Shown: positions 1-8,406, numbered from the stretch's first letter. The stretch is 64,000 nucleotides of DNA from Embleya sp045207655 (GCF_045207655.1 NZ_CP108784.1:1178001-1242000); one strand, 5' to 3'. Notes: generated by a model from the letters alone, not told the origin. Made by a program: numbers and translations.

Positions 1-707
1 AGCAGCTCGACGGCGTGCCGAAAGCGCAGCAGCCGGGCCACCGTCTTGGGCGGCAGGCCGAGCGTCTCGCGAAACCGCGCGCCGAGGTGGCGTCGGCTCC
101 AGCCGGTCTCGCGGGCGAGCGCGGCGACCTCGATCCGGCCCGCGCTCGCCACGAGCAGATCCCAGCAGCGGGCCACCTCGGGCAGCGGATCCGGACCCAT
201 TTCACGGCGGCGGACCAGGACCCGGTCCAGGAACGCGAACCGCGCGGACCAGTCCGGCGCGTCCTGGAGCCGGTCCACCAGCGCGCCCGCGTCCCACCCG
301 GGCAGGTCCTCCAAGTGCACGACCCGGTCGGCGATCTCCACCAGCGGCAGACCCAGCAGCGTGTACGCGCCGAGCGGGGTGAGGTCGAGTTGAATGCCGG
401 CCTGCCGGCCGTCGTGCTCGACAATCGCCGGGCCGCCGTGCAGGCCGGCCACGAACGAACTGGTGCTGCCCGGTCCGTACCGGGCGTCGCGTGGGGACCA
501 CACTCGGATCGCGGAGAAGCCGATGATCACGGTGATCGACCCGGTCGCCACCTCCCGGCGGCGCAACGGCGCGAGCGTGCGTTCGTCGTACCCGAGGTAG
601 GAGTGGATCAGCGGCGCGAGCGCGGGATGCGGGGGCGCGGACACGGTCTCCATCGACCCGAGCGCGGAGGTGTGTCGGGTCACGTGCAGAGTGTCCGTGG
701 GGACCAT
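1..707 (-). CDS. AraC-family transcriptional regulator, 3' end cut by window edge
   Basis: About 235 residues are visible and the C-terminus lies beyond the window. The start is the ATG at 707. The N-terminal part, with the stretch GSITVIIGFSAIRVW, looks like an effector-binding domain. The last visible part (ARCWDLLVASAGRIEVAALARETGWSRRHLGARF, about residues 172-205) is the first helix-turn-helix of an AraC DNA-binding domain, followed by the start of the second (LGLPPKTVARLLRFRHAVELL). It is divergent from the RpiB-like gene, with 52 bases between the starts, so it may control that gene or itself. The ligand is unknown. Confidence 0.8.
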   Translation of the reverse strand, partial: MVPTDTLHVTRHTSALGSMETVSAPPHPALAPLIHSYLGYDERTLAPLRRREVATGSITVIIGFSAIRVWSPRDARYGPGSTSSFVAGLHGGPAIVEHDGRQAGIQLDLTPLGAYTLLGLPLVEIADRVVHLEDLPGWDAGALVDRLQDAPDWSARFAFLDRVLVRRREMGPDPLPEVARCWDLLVASAGRIEVAALARETGWSRRHLGARFRETLGLPPKTVARLLRFRHAVEL

Positions 708-759
708 GCTTTCCAGTCTCACACCCGCCACCGACAGAGCACCGACCAAGGAGTGTCCG

Positions 760-1212
760 ATGCGCATCGCGATCTCGGCCGATCAGATCAAGGGTTGTGG
801 CGTCTACCTCGCCGACGAACTGCGCAAGCGCGGTCACGAGGTGCTGCCGTTCGGCGCCTTCGACCCGGCGCACGAGCCGGAGTTCGACGACGACTGGGCA
901 CCGGTGAGCGAAGCCGCCGCACGCGAGGTGACGTTGGGGCGCGCGGATCAGGCGATCGTGTGCTGCTGGACCGGTACGGGCGCCTCGATCGCGGCGAACA
1001 AGGTGGACGGGGTCCGGGCCGCGCTGTGCACGGACGCGGCCACGGCGGCGGGCGCACGGCGCTGGAACCACGCCAACGTGCTCGCGCTGAGCCTGCGGCT
1101 GACCTCCGGGCCGGTACTGATCGAGATCCTGGACGCCTGGTTCGACACCGCCCCGAGCCAGGAGATCGCCGACGTGCTCAACGTCGAGCGGGTGGCGGAG
1201 ATCCGGGGCTGA
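760..1212 (+). CDS. RpiB/LacA/LacB-family sugar-phosphate isomerase
   Basis: This 150-residue cytoplasmic protein matches the usual RpiB length. Members interconvert aldose and ketose phosphates (ribose 5-phosphate/ribulose 5-phosphate, or other sugars). The conserved core is near residues 66-85: CCWTGTGASIAANKVDGVRA corresponds to the family CGTGxGxSIAANK segment, whose Cys is the usual catalytic base. The later RWNHANVLALSLR corresponds to the family NDANVL region. The start ATG has an AAGGAG box just upstream. The 3' end overlaps the convergent HAD gene by 35 bases. Substrate choice cannot be read from the sequence; some relatives act on other pentose or tetrose phosphates. Confidence 0.85.
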   Translation: MRIAISADQIKGCGVYLADELRKRGHEVLPFGAFDPAHEPEFDDDWAPVSEAAAREVTLGRADQAIVCCWTGTGASIAANKVDGVRAALCTDAATAAGARRWNHANVLALSLRLTSGPVLIEILDAWFDTAPSQEIADVLNVERVAEIRG

Positions 1213-1939
1213 ACCAGGCCGGGCCGAGCGGGCAGGGCACGGTGCGGTCGAGGTAGTCGGGCAGGTCGGCGAAGTGGTCGATCACCCCGATCGCCTCGGC
1301 CAGTCCGGCCGGACGCCCGGCCGGGGCGATCAGCACTGCCTGCATGCCGTACATGTGCGGCGCGGTGGCGTCCTTGGCCGGGGTGTTCCCGACGTACATG
1401 ATCTGCTCGCGCGGAACCCCGCAGGCCCGCTCGACCTCGGCGTAGAACCGAGGATGCGGCTTGCGCAGGCCGATCGCGCAGGACAGCACGATCGCGTCGA
1501 AGCACGCCTCGATGCCCGCCTCGGCCAGGGTCCGTCGGCGCACCGGCTCGGGGCGCTGGGTGTCGCAGGCGAGTACGCACACCAGGTCGCGGCGTTCCCG
1601 GATGCGCAGCAGTGCGTCGGCGGCCCGGCGGATCACCCGCGAGTCGGGGATCCGCTCGAAGACGAGTTCGGCGACCGCCTCGGGGTCCGGGACGCGGGCC
1701 CCGCACAGCGCCGAGGCGTGCCGGATCTCGTCGGCGAAGGGCGTGTGCGTGTCCCGGACCCGGTCTCCCTCGCGGGTGATGCGATGCACGTGGTCGTAGG
1801 CGGCGACGAAGGTGTCCGGGACGTCGGTGTCCGGCATCCGGCGGAGCACGTCGAGCACGGTGCGGCCGTCCGGATTGGGTCCGCGGACCGCCAGGGTGTC
1901 GCCGAAGTCGAGGGCCAGCGCACGTAGGTTCATGTTCAC
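1178..1939 (-). CDS. HAD-family hydrolase
   Basis: A 253-residue haloacid-dehalogenase superfamily protein, probably a cytoplasmic phosphatase. Motif I is LALDFGDTLA near residue 11, a common variant in which the residue two after the nucleophile Asp is Gly rather than Asp. Motif II is the Ser in IVLSC, motif III is the Lys in LRKPHPRFY, and motif IV is MYVGNTPAKDA. The helical cap domain occupies roughly residues 20-100. It converges on the RpiB-like gene with a 35-base overlap. A role as a sugar-phosphate phosphatase is plausible from that neighbour but is only inference. Confidence 0.8.
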   Translation of the reverse strand: MNMNLRALALDFGDTLAVRGPNPDGRTVLDVLRRMPDTDVPDTFVAAYDHVHRITREGDRVRDTHTPFADEIRHASALCGARVPDPEAVAELVFERIPDSRVIRRAADALLRIRERRDLVCVLACDTQRPEPVRRRTLAEAGIEACFDAIVLSCAIGLRKPHPRFYAEVERACGVPREQIMYVGNTPAKDATAPHMYGMQAVLIAPAGRPAGLAEAIGVIDHFADLPDYLDRTVPCPLGPAWFSPGSPPPARR

Positions 1940-1963
1940 GCGGGTCCCCGATTCGGGACCGGA

Positions 1964-3466
1964 TCAGTCCTGCGCGCGGGCTCCGCGCGGGGTCGTCGGG
2001 TCGAGCATGGGCCGGTCGTCGGGCCCGGCGGTCCGGCCGGTGGGTGCGGGTCGATCGGTGGGTGCGGGTCGGGTATCTGGCGCGGGTCGGGTATCTGGCG
2101 CGGATCGAGTGTCGGGCCCGACCCGGTCGTCGGGTTCGGTGAGGGTGCGGCCGAGGAACCAGGCGAGGGCGCACAGGGCGATCAGCGGCGTGAGGGCGAC
2201 GCGCAGGGTCGTCGCCTCGGCGAGGGCGCCGATGGCGGGGGTGGCCACGCCGCCGATGCTCACGGCCAGGCCCAGGGTGACGCCACTCGCGGTACCGACC
2301 CGGTTCGGCAGGTAGTCCTGGCCGAGGGTGACGTGCAGCGAGAACGGGATGTACAGCGCCGTCGCGGCGGCCGCGGCGAAGACGTACAGGCCCGGACCGG
2401 GCGCCAGCACGATGCCGGCCGTGGCCGGGACGGAGGCGGCGTACGCGCGACGCAGAGTGCGGGTGCGACCCCAGCGCGCGGCCAGGCGACCACCGAGCAC
2501 GGTGCCGATCGCGCCGCCGGCGAAGAGGGTGAACAGTGCGACGGAGCCGGCCGTGGAGCCGCCCGCGGTGTGCTGCTCGGCGTACAGCGCGATGAACGTG
2601 CTCAGCCCGACGAAGACGATCGAGCGGCACACGATCACGGCGGACAGCCGGGCGAACCTCGACCAGTCGTCCGCGCGGAGCGGACCGCCCGCAGCTCGGG
2701 CAGTGGCCGCGTGCCGAGCGAGGCGACGGATCACCGACGCGGTCACCAGGACTCCGGCGACCGCCGGCAGCAGCAGCCATGGGGTCGCGTCGAGGCCGCC
2801 GGCGGACAGGATCGGCGAGGCGACGACGGGGGCGAGCGCGAAACCGATGTTGCCGCCGAGCGAGTACCAGCCCATCGCGACGTGGCTGCCTCGGCAGGCC
2901 ACCCGGGCCAGGCGCGCCGACTCCGGATGGTAGGCGGCGACGCCCATGCCGGACAATGCGATGGCGAGCCAGGTGAGCACGTACGAGTCGGCCGGACCGG
3001 ACAGCGCGATGCCCAGGCCCGCGCCGGTCGTACTGACCGGGATCAGCCACGGCATGGTCCAGCGGTCGGTGAGCGCGCCGAACAGCGGCTGCACGATCGA
3101 GGACAGCAGGGTCGCGGCCAGCACGATGCCGGACGCGGCGACGTAGCCGTAGTGCCGCTCGGCCACCAGGAACGGGACCAGGCAGGGCACCGCACCCTGG
3201 TAGAAGTCCACGGTGGCGTGGCCGATGGCCATCATCGGGATGGCGCGGCGCTCGGGAGGTCCGGCGGAAGGGGCGGGTCGCTCGGCGACGAGCGGTCGGC
3301 CGGGCGAATCGGGATGCCGGGTGGGCTGCGGGTGGTCGGTGGCCGGCGCGTGATCCGTGCGCAGCGGATGGTCCGTGCGCAGCGGCTGGTCCGTGCGCGG
3401 CGGCTGGTCCGTGCGCGGCGGGTGGTCCGTGGGCAGCGGGTGGTCGGTGGGCGCGGGATCGGTCAC
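1964..3466 (-). CDS. MFS transporter, fosmidomycin-resistance (Fsr)-like, with repeat-rich tails
   Basis: A 500-residue integral membrane exporter of the major facilitator superfamily. The core begins at MMAIGHATVDFYQGAVPCL (residues 78-96), a classic Fsr-type first helix, and has about 12 hydrophobic segments ending near residue 445. The GTG at 3466 gives a 77-residue N-terminal tail made of TDHP-type hexapeptide repeats. The ATG at 3235 would start directly at the membrane core, so the N-terminus is uncertain. The C-terminal tail carries similar PDTRPA/PTDRPA hexapeptides. It is divergent from a cupin-AraC regulator only 54 bases away, the usual layout for a drug exporter and its controller. 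The substrate is unknown. Confidence 0.82.
   Translation of the reverse strand: MTDPAPTDHPLPTDHPPRTDQPPRTDQPLRTDHPLRTDHAPATDHPQPTRHPDSPGRPLVAERPAPSAGPPERRAIPMMAIGHATVDFYQGAVPCLVPFLVAERHYGYVAASGIVLAATLLSSIVQPLFGALTDRWTMPWLIPVSTTGAGLGIALSGPADSYVLTWLAIALSGMGVAAYHPESARLARVACRGSHVAMGWYSLGGNIGFALAPVVASPILSAGGLDATPWLLLPAVAGVLVTASVIRRLARHAATARAAGGPLRADDWSRFARLSAVIVCRSIVFVGLSTFIALYAEQHTAGGSTAGSVALFTLFAGGAIGTVLGGRLAARWGRTRTLRRAYAASVPATAGIVLAPGPGLYVFAAAAATALYIPFSLHVTLGQDYLPNRVGTASGVTLGLAVSIGGVATPAIGALAEATTLRVALTPLIALCALAWFLGRTLTEPDDRVGPDTRSAPDTRPAPDTRPAPTDRPAPTGRTAGPDDRPMLDPTTPRGARAQD
3333..3458. repeat. 18-bp tandem repeat, seven units, inside the 5' end of the MFS gene
   Basis: Seven consecutive 18-base units, consensus near TGGTCCGTGCGCAGCGGC on the plus strand, begin at 3333, 3351, 3369, 3387, 3405, 3423 and 3441. 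The unit length keeps the MFS frame and encodes a TDHPxR/TDQPPR hexapeptide. A second set of 18-base units lies at about 2045-2105 in the 3' end of the same gene. Confidence 0.85.
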
Positions 3467-3520
3467 TCGTCGATGATCCGGGCCACCAGGTTCGGCGGGC
3501 TTCCGATAATCTGCCAGGTG
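3467..3520. promoter_or_regulatory. Divergent promoter region between MFS and AraC genes
   Basis: These 54 bases separate two divergent starts. A good -10-like hexamer, GATAAT, lies at 3505-3510 on the plus strand, 10 bases before the AraC ATG, so the AraC transcript could be leaderless or nearly so. No clear -35 box was recognised. The short spacing implies that one bound regulator would affect both promoters. Confidence 0.4.
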
Positions 3521-4282
3521 ATGCCGATCTCCAGCCAACCCGACGTCGAGCCGGCGAGCGGGCTGACCACGAGCACCCGCCACCTGCCGGCGGGCGGTGG
3601 TGTGACCGCACACCGACACGACGTGCACCAGATCGTCTACGCCGGGCGCGGCGTGCTGACGGTGACCACCGACGCCGGCAGTTGGGTCGCGCCCGCCACC
3701 CGCGCGCTGTGGATCCCGGCCGGCACCATGCACCGGCACCGCGCACACGGCCGCACCGTGCTGCACACCGTGGGCATCCCGGCCGACACCAACCCACTGA
3801 AGCTGGACGGCCCCGCCGTACTCGCGGTCGGCCCCCTGCTGCGCGAGCTGATCATCGCGTACAGCCGGCCCGAACTCCCGGACACCGCCGAAGGCGCCCG
3901 GATCCTGGCGGTGCTCCTCGACCAGCTCCGACACAGCCCGCAACAGGCGCTGCATCTGCCCACCGGCCGGGATCCGCGCCTGGTCGCGGTGTGCGAACTG
4001 CTCCTCGCCGACCCCGCCGACCAACGCACACTCGCCGCCCTGGGCGCCGACGTCGGGGCGGGAGAGCGCACGCTGACCCGGCTGTTCGCGGCCGAGCTGG
4101 GCATGACGTTCCCGCAGTGGCGCACCCAGTCGCGCCTGCACCACGCGCTGCGCCTGCTCGCCGAGGAGGTACCGGTGACCACCGTCGCACACCGCTGCGG
4201 ATGGTCCTCGGCAAGCGCGTTCATCGACGTCTTCCGACGCGCGTTCGGCCACACCCCGGGCGCGCACCGCACGGTCGGCTGA
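3521..4282 (+). CDS. AraC-family regulator with N-terminal cupin domain
   Basis: A 253-residue regulator. Residues 15-100 form a cupin sensor domain (GGGVTAHRHDVHQIVYAGRG, then WIPAGTMHRHRAHG), with several His that could hold a metal. The two AraC helix-turn-helix units fall at about residues 170-250 (RTLAALGADVGAGERTLTRLF, then VTTVAHRCGWSSASAFIDVF). It is divergent from the Fsr-like MFS exporter. AraC/MFS pairs of this form usually have the regulator control the exporter in response to its substrate, and that is the likely role here by inference. Confidence 0.85.
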   Translation: MPISSQPDVEPASGLTTSTRHLPAGGGVTAHRHDVHQIVYAGRGVLTVTTDAGSWVAPATRALWIPAGTMHRHRAHGRTVLHTVGIPADTNPLKLDGPAVLAVGPLLRELIIAYSRPELPDTAEGARILAVLLDQLRHSPQQALHLPTGRDPRLVAVCELLLADPADQRTLAALGADVGAGERTLTRLFAAELGMTFPQWRTQSRLHHALRLLAEEVPVTTVAHRCGWSSASAFIDVFRRAFGHTPGAHRTVG

Positions 4283-4360
4283 GCCTGTGTCCGTCGCCGC
4301 GCCGCCGGCGGAAACCCGCGACGACGCCGGTCGTTGCGCGCGCCGGGCGCCGGGCGGCGG

Positions 4361-4543
4361 TTACGTACTCGAGTCGTCGGTCGGCTGCGTACGCCGGGCG
4401 TCGGTCGATCGCGCACACCCGTCGTCGGCCGGTTCGTACGCCCGTCGCCGATCGGTTACACCCGTCCGCCGTCGGCCGGTTCGTACGCCCGTCGCCGGTC
4501 GGTGGCATACGCCCGCCGTCGGTCAGTTGCGTACGCCGGGCAG
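4361..4543. repeat. Degenerate ~24-bp tandem repeat after the AraC gene
   Basis: About seven imperfect units of 22-25 bases, of the form GTACGCCCGTCGCCGGTCGGTT, fill the space between the AraC gene and the aim24-like gene. The last unit runs into the end of the latter, whose stop codon is at 4523. No gene is supported in 4283-4522. Confidence 0.7.
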
Positions 4544-5209
4544 ACCCGTGATGAAATCGGCCAACGCGGAGGGGTTTCGGGTCTGGATGAGCACCCTGCC
4601 GGGGCCGGTGAAGTCGAAGACCAACCCCTCGCCGGAGGTGACCGACGCGATGGTCCGCCCGCGTGCGGCCCGGCGGGTGGAGAACGTGATGGCGGGCGAA
4701 TACGCGACCACGTGGCCCGTGTCGACCACGACCTGCTCCCCCGCCTCCAGGTCCAACACGTCAAGCGCGCCGTAGCAGCCCATGATCACCTCGCCTTGGC
4801 CGGACGCGTGCACCAGGAAGCCGCCCTCGCCGCCGACCAGGTTGCGCAGTCCACCCCAGCGGGTGTCGATCTGTACGCCGGCGGAGTTGGCCAGCCAACT
4901 GGTCCGGGTGAGCAGGAACTCGGGCACCTCGGGGGTGAGCGTGACATTGGCGATGTCGCCGGGCAGCGCGGTGGCGACGTCGACCCAGCCGCCCCGGTCG
5001 GGCGCGGTGAACGTGGTCTGAAAGAACGACTCGCCGCCGAGCACACTGCGCTTGAGGCCACGCATGATGCCGCCCTCGACCTTGGCGGTGATCTCCACGT
5101 CCGCGCTGTGCGCCATCATCGCGCCGGATTCGGCCCGCATCGCCTCGCCCGGATCGAGCGTGCAACGGGCGGCGGCGAACGCGGGACCGTGCCTGACTTC
5201 GACTCTCAT
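4523..5209 (-). CDS. AIM24-family protein (TIGR00266 type)
   Basis: A 228-residue protein of the AIM24 family, named after a yeast mitochondrial protein; bacterial members have no assigned biochemical role. The beta-rich fold is visible throughout: early MRVEVRHGPAFAAARCTLDPGE, then AESGAMMAHSADVEI, GESFFQTTF, FLLTRTSWLANSAGV, and a Gly-rich LVGGEGGFLV. No signal peptide or membrane segment is seen. The ATG at 5209 is chosen because homology begins there; an upstream in-frame extension has no family character. It lies downstream of the VOC gene on the same strand but behind a terminator-like hairpin, so it probably has its own promoter. Confidence 0.8.
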   Translation of the reverse strand: MRVEVRHGPAFAAARCTLDPGEAMRAESGAMMAHSADVEITAKVEGGIMRGLKRSVLGGESFFQTTFTAPDRGGWVDVATALPGDIANVTLTPEVPEFLLTRTSWLANSAGVQIDTRWGGLRNLVGGEGGFLVHASGQGEVIMGCYGALDVLDLEAGEQVVVDTGHVVAYSPAITFSTRRAARGRTIASVTSGEGLVFDFTGPGRVLIQTRNPSALADFITGLPGVRN

Positions 5210-5251
5210 CCCGCGAACCTCACACGCGCCGGCTGCCCCCAGCGACCAAAA

Positions 5252-5289
5252 CGACCCGATCGGGCGACTCCCATCACCCGATCGGGTCG
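5252..5289 (-). terminator. Rho-independent terminator-like hairpin after the VOC gene
   Basis: Perfect 13-base arms (CGACCCGATCGGG at 5252-5264 and its reverse complement at 5277-5289) enclose a 12-base loop. Read on the minus strand, the stem is followed directly by TTTT, which fits termination of the VOC gene ending at 5306. Confidence 0.75.
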
Positions 5290-5305
5290 GCGGTTCCACC
5301 CACGC

Positions 5306-6082
5306 TCACTTGGCCGGCGGAATGCCCTTGATCATCGCGAAACGCGCCCCGAAGGGGTCGTTCACCATCGCGATCCGGCCGACGTCCGGGATGTCGTACG
5401 GCGCCGTCAACTCGGTCCCGCCCAACTCGATCGCCCGCGCGAACGACGCGTCGCAATCGTCCACACCGATGTAGATCTGCCATTGCGGGGTGGTCTCCCG
5501 CGGGTCGACCTCCGCCACACCGGCATGCATCGCGTCCACGTCCTCACCCGGGTAGGCGAGCGTGTAGTCGCCGTCCGGCGACGGGAAGTCCTGGTAATTC
5601 CAGCCGAACACCGCGTGATAGAACCCGGTGGCCGCGCTCCGGTCGGCGGTGTACAGCTCGGTCCAACACAACGCACCGACGTCCTGAACCAACTCCAGGC
5701 CCTTGTTCGTGCCCGGCTCCCACACCATGAAGCCCACACCGGTCGAATCGGTGAACCCGGCCAGCCGCCCCATGTCCAACACATCCATCGGCGGAAGCAA
5801 CACCCCGCCCCCGGCCCGCTCCACCGCCTTGGTCGTGGCATCCGCATCCAGCGCGTGAAAGTACACCGACCACACCGACGCCGCACTCTCATCCATCAAC
5901 GGCGCCAACGCCCCGACACTCTTCCCACCCTTCCGCAAAATCCCGTACCCCCCGGTCTCCGGCCCGGTGATCTCCAAATCCCACCCGAACAGATCCCCAT
6001 AGAACGCCCCCGCCGCCGGAATATCCCCCACCCCGAGATCAATCCAAATCGGAGCACCAACCGCAAATTCCGTCGTAAGCAT
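5306..6082 (-). CDS. Two-domain VOC (glyoxalase/bleomycin-resistance fold) protein
   Basis: A 258-residue protein with two VOC modules in tandem. The first covers about residues 5-125 (APIWIDLGVGDIPAAGAFYGDLFGW) and the second about 135-258 (WTELYTADRSAATGFYHAVFGW, ending FGARFAMIKG). Such double-VOC actinobacterial proteins are often annotated as hydroxylases or glyoxalases without proof of function. The ATG at 6082 has GGAGAG upstream and gives the family start; the in-frame codons upstream encode Trp/Val-rich sequence unlike the family. No pathway link is visible. Confidence 0.8.
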   Translation of the reverse strand: MLTTEFAVGAPIWIDLGVGDIPAAGAFYGDLFGWDLEITGPETGGYGILRKGGKSVGALAPLMDESAASVWSVYFHALDADATTKAVERAGGGVLLPPMDVLDMGRLAGFTDSTGVGFMVWEPGTNKGLELVQDVGALCWTELYTADRSAATGFYHAVFGWNYQDFPSPDGDYTLAYPGEDVDAMHAGVAEVDPRETTPQWQIYIGVDDCDASFARAIELGGTELTAPYDIPDVGRIAMVNDPFGARFAMIKGIPPAK

Positions 6083-6226
6083 GACAACCCACTCTCCACG
6101 AACCCACCAACCACCCAACCCGCCCCACCACACCCACACAGCGCATACCAAATGCCCGATTAACCCCGATCAACACCTCCTCCCGACCCGACCACGGACG
6201 ATGCGCCTGAACCTTCGTATAAGTCC

Positions 6227-6457
6227 GTGATGCGAAGGATGGGCCGAGGTACCGCCCCGGATCCCGGCCCTCCGGAACGGATAGTCACGACCGAGATCGA
6301 AAACCCACAGCCCACCGGTGGTCCGTCCGCGGACACGGACGCGATGGTGGGCGAGGTCGTCGAGCGATTGATGGACCGCGCGGACGCCTCGGGGGCGGCC
6401 CTGCTCGGCGAGGGCGGCCTGTTGCCCGAGATCACCCGGGCCGTCCTACGTCGGCCC
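6227..6457 (+). pseudogene. IS256-family transposase, N-terminal remnant
   Basis: The translated segment contains AMVGEVVERLMDRADASG and then LLGEGGLLPEITRAVLRR (about residues 39-76 from the ATG at 6227). This matches the conserved N-terminal region of IS256-type transposases, where a GEGGLL...T..VL motif precedes the catalytic part. Similarity stops at about 6457. The rest of the transposase, including the DDE domain, is absent and the frame continues into 12-residue repeats up to a stop at 6715. No terminal inverted repeats were identified, so this is a decayed or truncated copy. Confidence 0.7.
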
Positions 6458-6535
6458 CGAGCCAATCGACGAGCACGGGGGCGGAGGCGGGCAACGACAT
6501 CGTGGGCGCTGCCCGTCGCGAGGGCGTTGAGGCCG

Positions 6536-6822
6536 GGCAGCCAGGCGGGCGCGGAAGGTGCGCGGACGCTGCCGCAAGTGGGGGTCACGGGAGACGCGCC
6601 GGCGGCGGGCAGCCAGGCGGGCGCGGGAGGCGTGCCAGCATGGGGCCGCCAAACGACCGCGGAAGGCGCGCAACCGCGGTGCGGCCAAGCGGCCACAGAA
6701 GGCATGCCGGCATAAGGCAGCCAAACGGCCATGGGAGGCGCGCGCGGGCGTGGGGCGGCCAGACGGTCCGCGGGCACGCCGGCGTCGGGCAGCCAGCGAT
6801 CGCGGAAGGCGCGTTGGCCTGG
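6536..6822. repeat. ~36-bp minisatellite, about eight units
   Basis: Units of the form GGCAGCCAAACGGCCGCGG followed by AAGGCGCGCCGGC recur at about 6536, 6572, 6607, 6641, 6681, 6717, 6754 and 6787. The spacing of 33-40 bases, mostly multiples of three in the first half, makes the frame of the IS256 remnant encode 12-residue repeats such as GSQAGAEGARTL and GSQAGAGGVPAW. No protein family was recognised. Confidence 0.7.
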
Positions 6823-7032
6823 GAGTAGCCACATCCGCCCCGGCGCAGCGCCGACGTGGCCGCCACGTCGAAGAGGCCGGCCGCGACTGGCGGGGAGCCG
6901 CGCCGGCAGGAGAGGCGGAGGGCTCAGATGAAAGCGATCTCGGACGGGATCGCGGCGGCGCCGGGCAGCGATGCCGGAGGCGAGCGAGTGGCGGCCCGGT
7001 AAGCCGCAACGGAGGCACCGACCGGAGCACGC

Positions 7033-7600
7033 GAACAGTGCTCTCGGTTCGGAAAGGCGCTCTCAACGCGAGCGGCGCTCTCGGTTCGGATCCATGCTCT
7101 CGACATGAGCAGCGCTCTCGTTATTTGCCCCCGCTCTCGCGCGAGCAGTGCTCTCGATGCGAGCAGTGCTCACGGCGCGGTCGCCAGGGGTGGCACCAAC
7201 TCCTTGGCTGTGCCCGGCGCGCCGACCAGTTCCAGCGCACCACGCCGCGCTGGACACCGAACACCGAGCCCGAGCAGCGGTGCCGAGCATGGATGTGAGC
7301 AGCGCTCTCGATTTGGACGCGCGCTCGCAACGTGAGCAGTGCTCACGGGCACCGGCGCACACCCCGACGTGAGCAGTGCTCTCGGTATGGACTCGTGCTC
7401 TCGATATAGGGCGCTGCTCACGTTGTGGAGAGCCGCTCGCACTTCGGCTACCCGCTCGACTTGCCGCGGCAGGGGGCATTTGGGGCCGGGCATACGTGGT
7501 TGCCTGTCGCGTCGCTCGCGGCGTGAGCACTGCTCTCGATGTGAGCACCGCTCTTGATATCAACGGGTGCTCTCGAAGCGATCGGATGCTCTCGATCGCT
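7033..7600. repeat. Array of GAGCAGTGCTC palindromes and GCTCTCG cores
   Basis: Seven copies of an 11-base near-palindrome GAGCA(G/C)(T/C)GCTC occur at 7107, 7143, 7161, 7297, 7334, 7371 and 7525. The half-core GCTCTCG, GCTCACG or GCTCTTG occurs about 17 times, including 7040, 7077, 7096, 7114, 7133, 7150, 7397, 7416, 7532, 7569 and 7588. Spacers are often ATNTG or GGTTCGGA. No gene is supported here, and a 120-base stretch at 7172-7290 is free of the motif. Function is unknown. Confidence 0.75.
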
Positions 7601-7639
7601 CGATTCTCCCGACTCAGGTCGGTGCCGGATGACCCAATG

Positions 7640-8395
7640 CCTCGGCCCGGCCCGACCCAGCCCGGTCACGGCCGGGCTCCGACCCAGCCGGTCAACACAT
7701 CAGTCCGACCCCGCCCAGTCGACGCCGCCATCCAACCCCAGCCCGCCGTGCGCGGCCGACCCAAACCGGCCCAGCCAACGCCTGAGTTCGACCTGGCCCC
7801 ATCCGGCTAGACCCCTGCCCAACCTGACCTGACCCAGCGCACCCCAACCCCGACCTGGCTCGGCCCAGCTCACCTCAGCCCAACCTGGCCCAAGCCAACT
7901 TGACCTTGACCTAGCTCCGCCAACGCGGCCCACTCCGCCCCTGGCCGACCAGCTCCGCCAACCCGGCCCATCGCGGAACCAGCCGACCCCGCGCATACCA
8001 ACCCAGCCGGCAAAGCTCGACGCACCCCCGACCCGACCCGGCTCCACCGACCCGGCACGCCCGGCCCGGCTCACCCCACCCCCGGCCGACCAGCTCCGCC
8101 AACCCGGCCCACCGCGGAACCAGCCGACCCCGTGCGTACCGACCTAGCCAGCAAAGCTCGACGCACCCCCAACCCGACGCACCCCGACCGACCCGACCCG
8201 ACTCACCCCAGCCCCAGCCGACCCGGCACAGGCCAGCCCAGCCCAGACCGACCCACCGCTGCCAAGCCCCCGCTCACCCCAGCCTCAGCCGGCCGACCCA
8301 GCACCCCCAGCCCAGCCGGCCAAGACCGACCCACCTCCACCCGCCCTCGCCCAACCCCCACCCCGCCCCACCACACCACCCCGCACCGCGTCAAG
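7640..8395. repeat. CCGACCCAGCC-type low-complexity tract with a 96-bp direct repeat
   Basis: The stretch is made of short permutations of CCGACC, CAGCCC and GACCCGGC. It contains a longer direct repeat: 7942-8037 is repeated at 8083-8178 with few differences (offset 141 bases). Open frames on both strands are Pro/Arg- or Gly/Trp-rich with no family character, so no gene is called. Confidence 0.7.
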
Positions 8396-8406
8396 GATCC
8401 CCCGCC

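Noticed and set aside
2333..3520. An N-terminal extension of the cupin-AraC regulator reaching back to 2333
   Set aside because: The extra residues are antisense to the MFS core and have no family character. The cupin begins right after ATG 3521.
948..3797. A very long open frame on the minus strand across the HAD and MFS genes
   Set aside because: Its product is Arg/Pro-rich without domain character and it is out of frame with the HAD and MFS genes, which have clear family motifs. Long empty frames are expected at this GC content.
6227..6720. An intact IS256 element
   Set aside because: Only the N-terminal portion of the transposase is recognisable. The DDE domain and inverted ends were not found.
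7640..8395. Open frames in the C-rich tract, Pro-rich on plus and Gly/Trp-rich on minus
   Set aside because: They are products of short repeats, lack ribosome sites and match no family.
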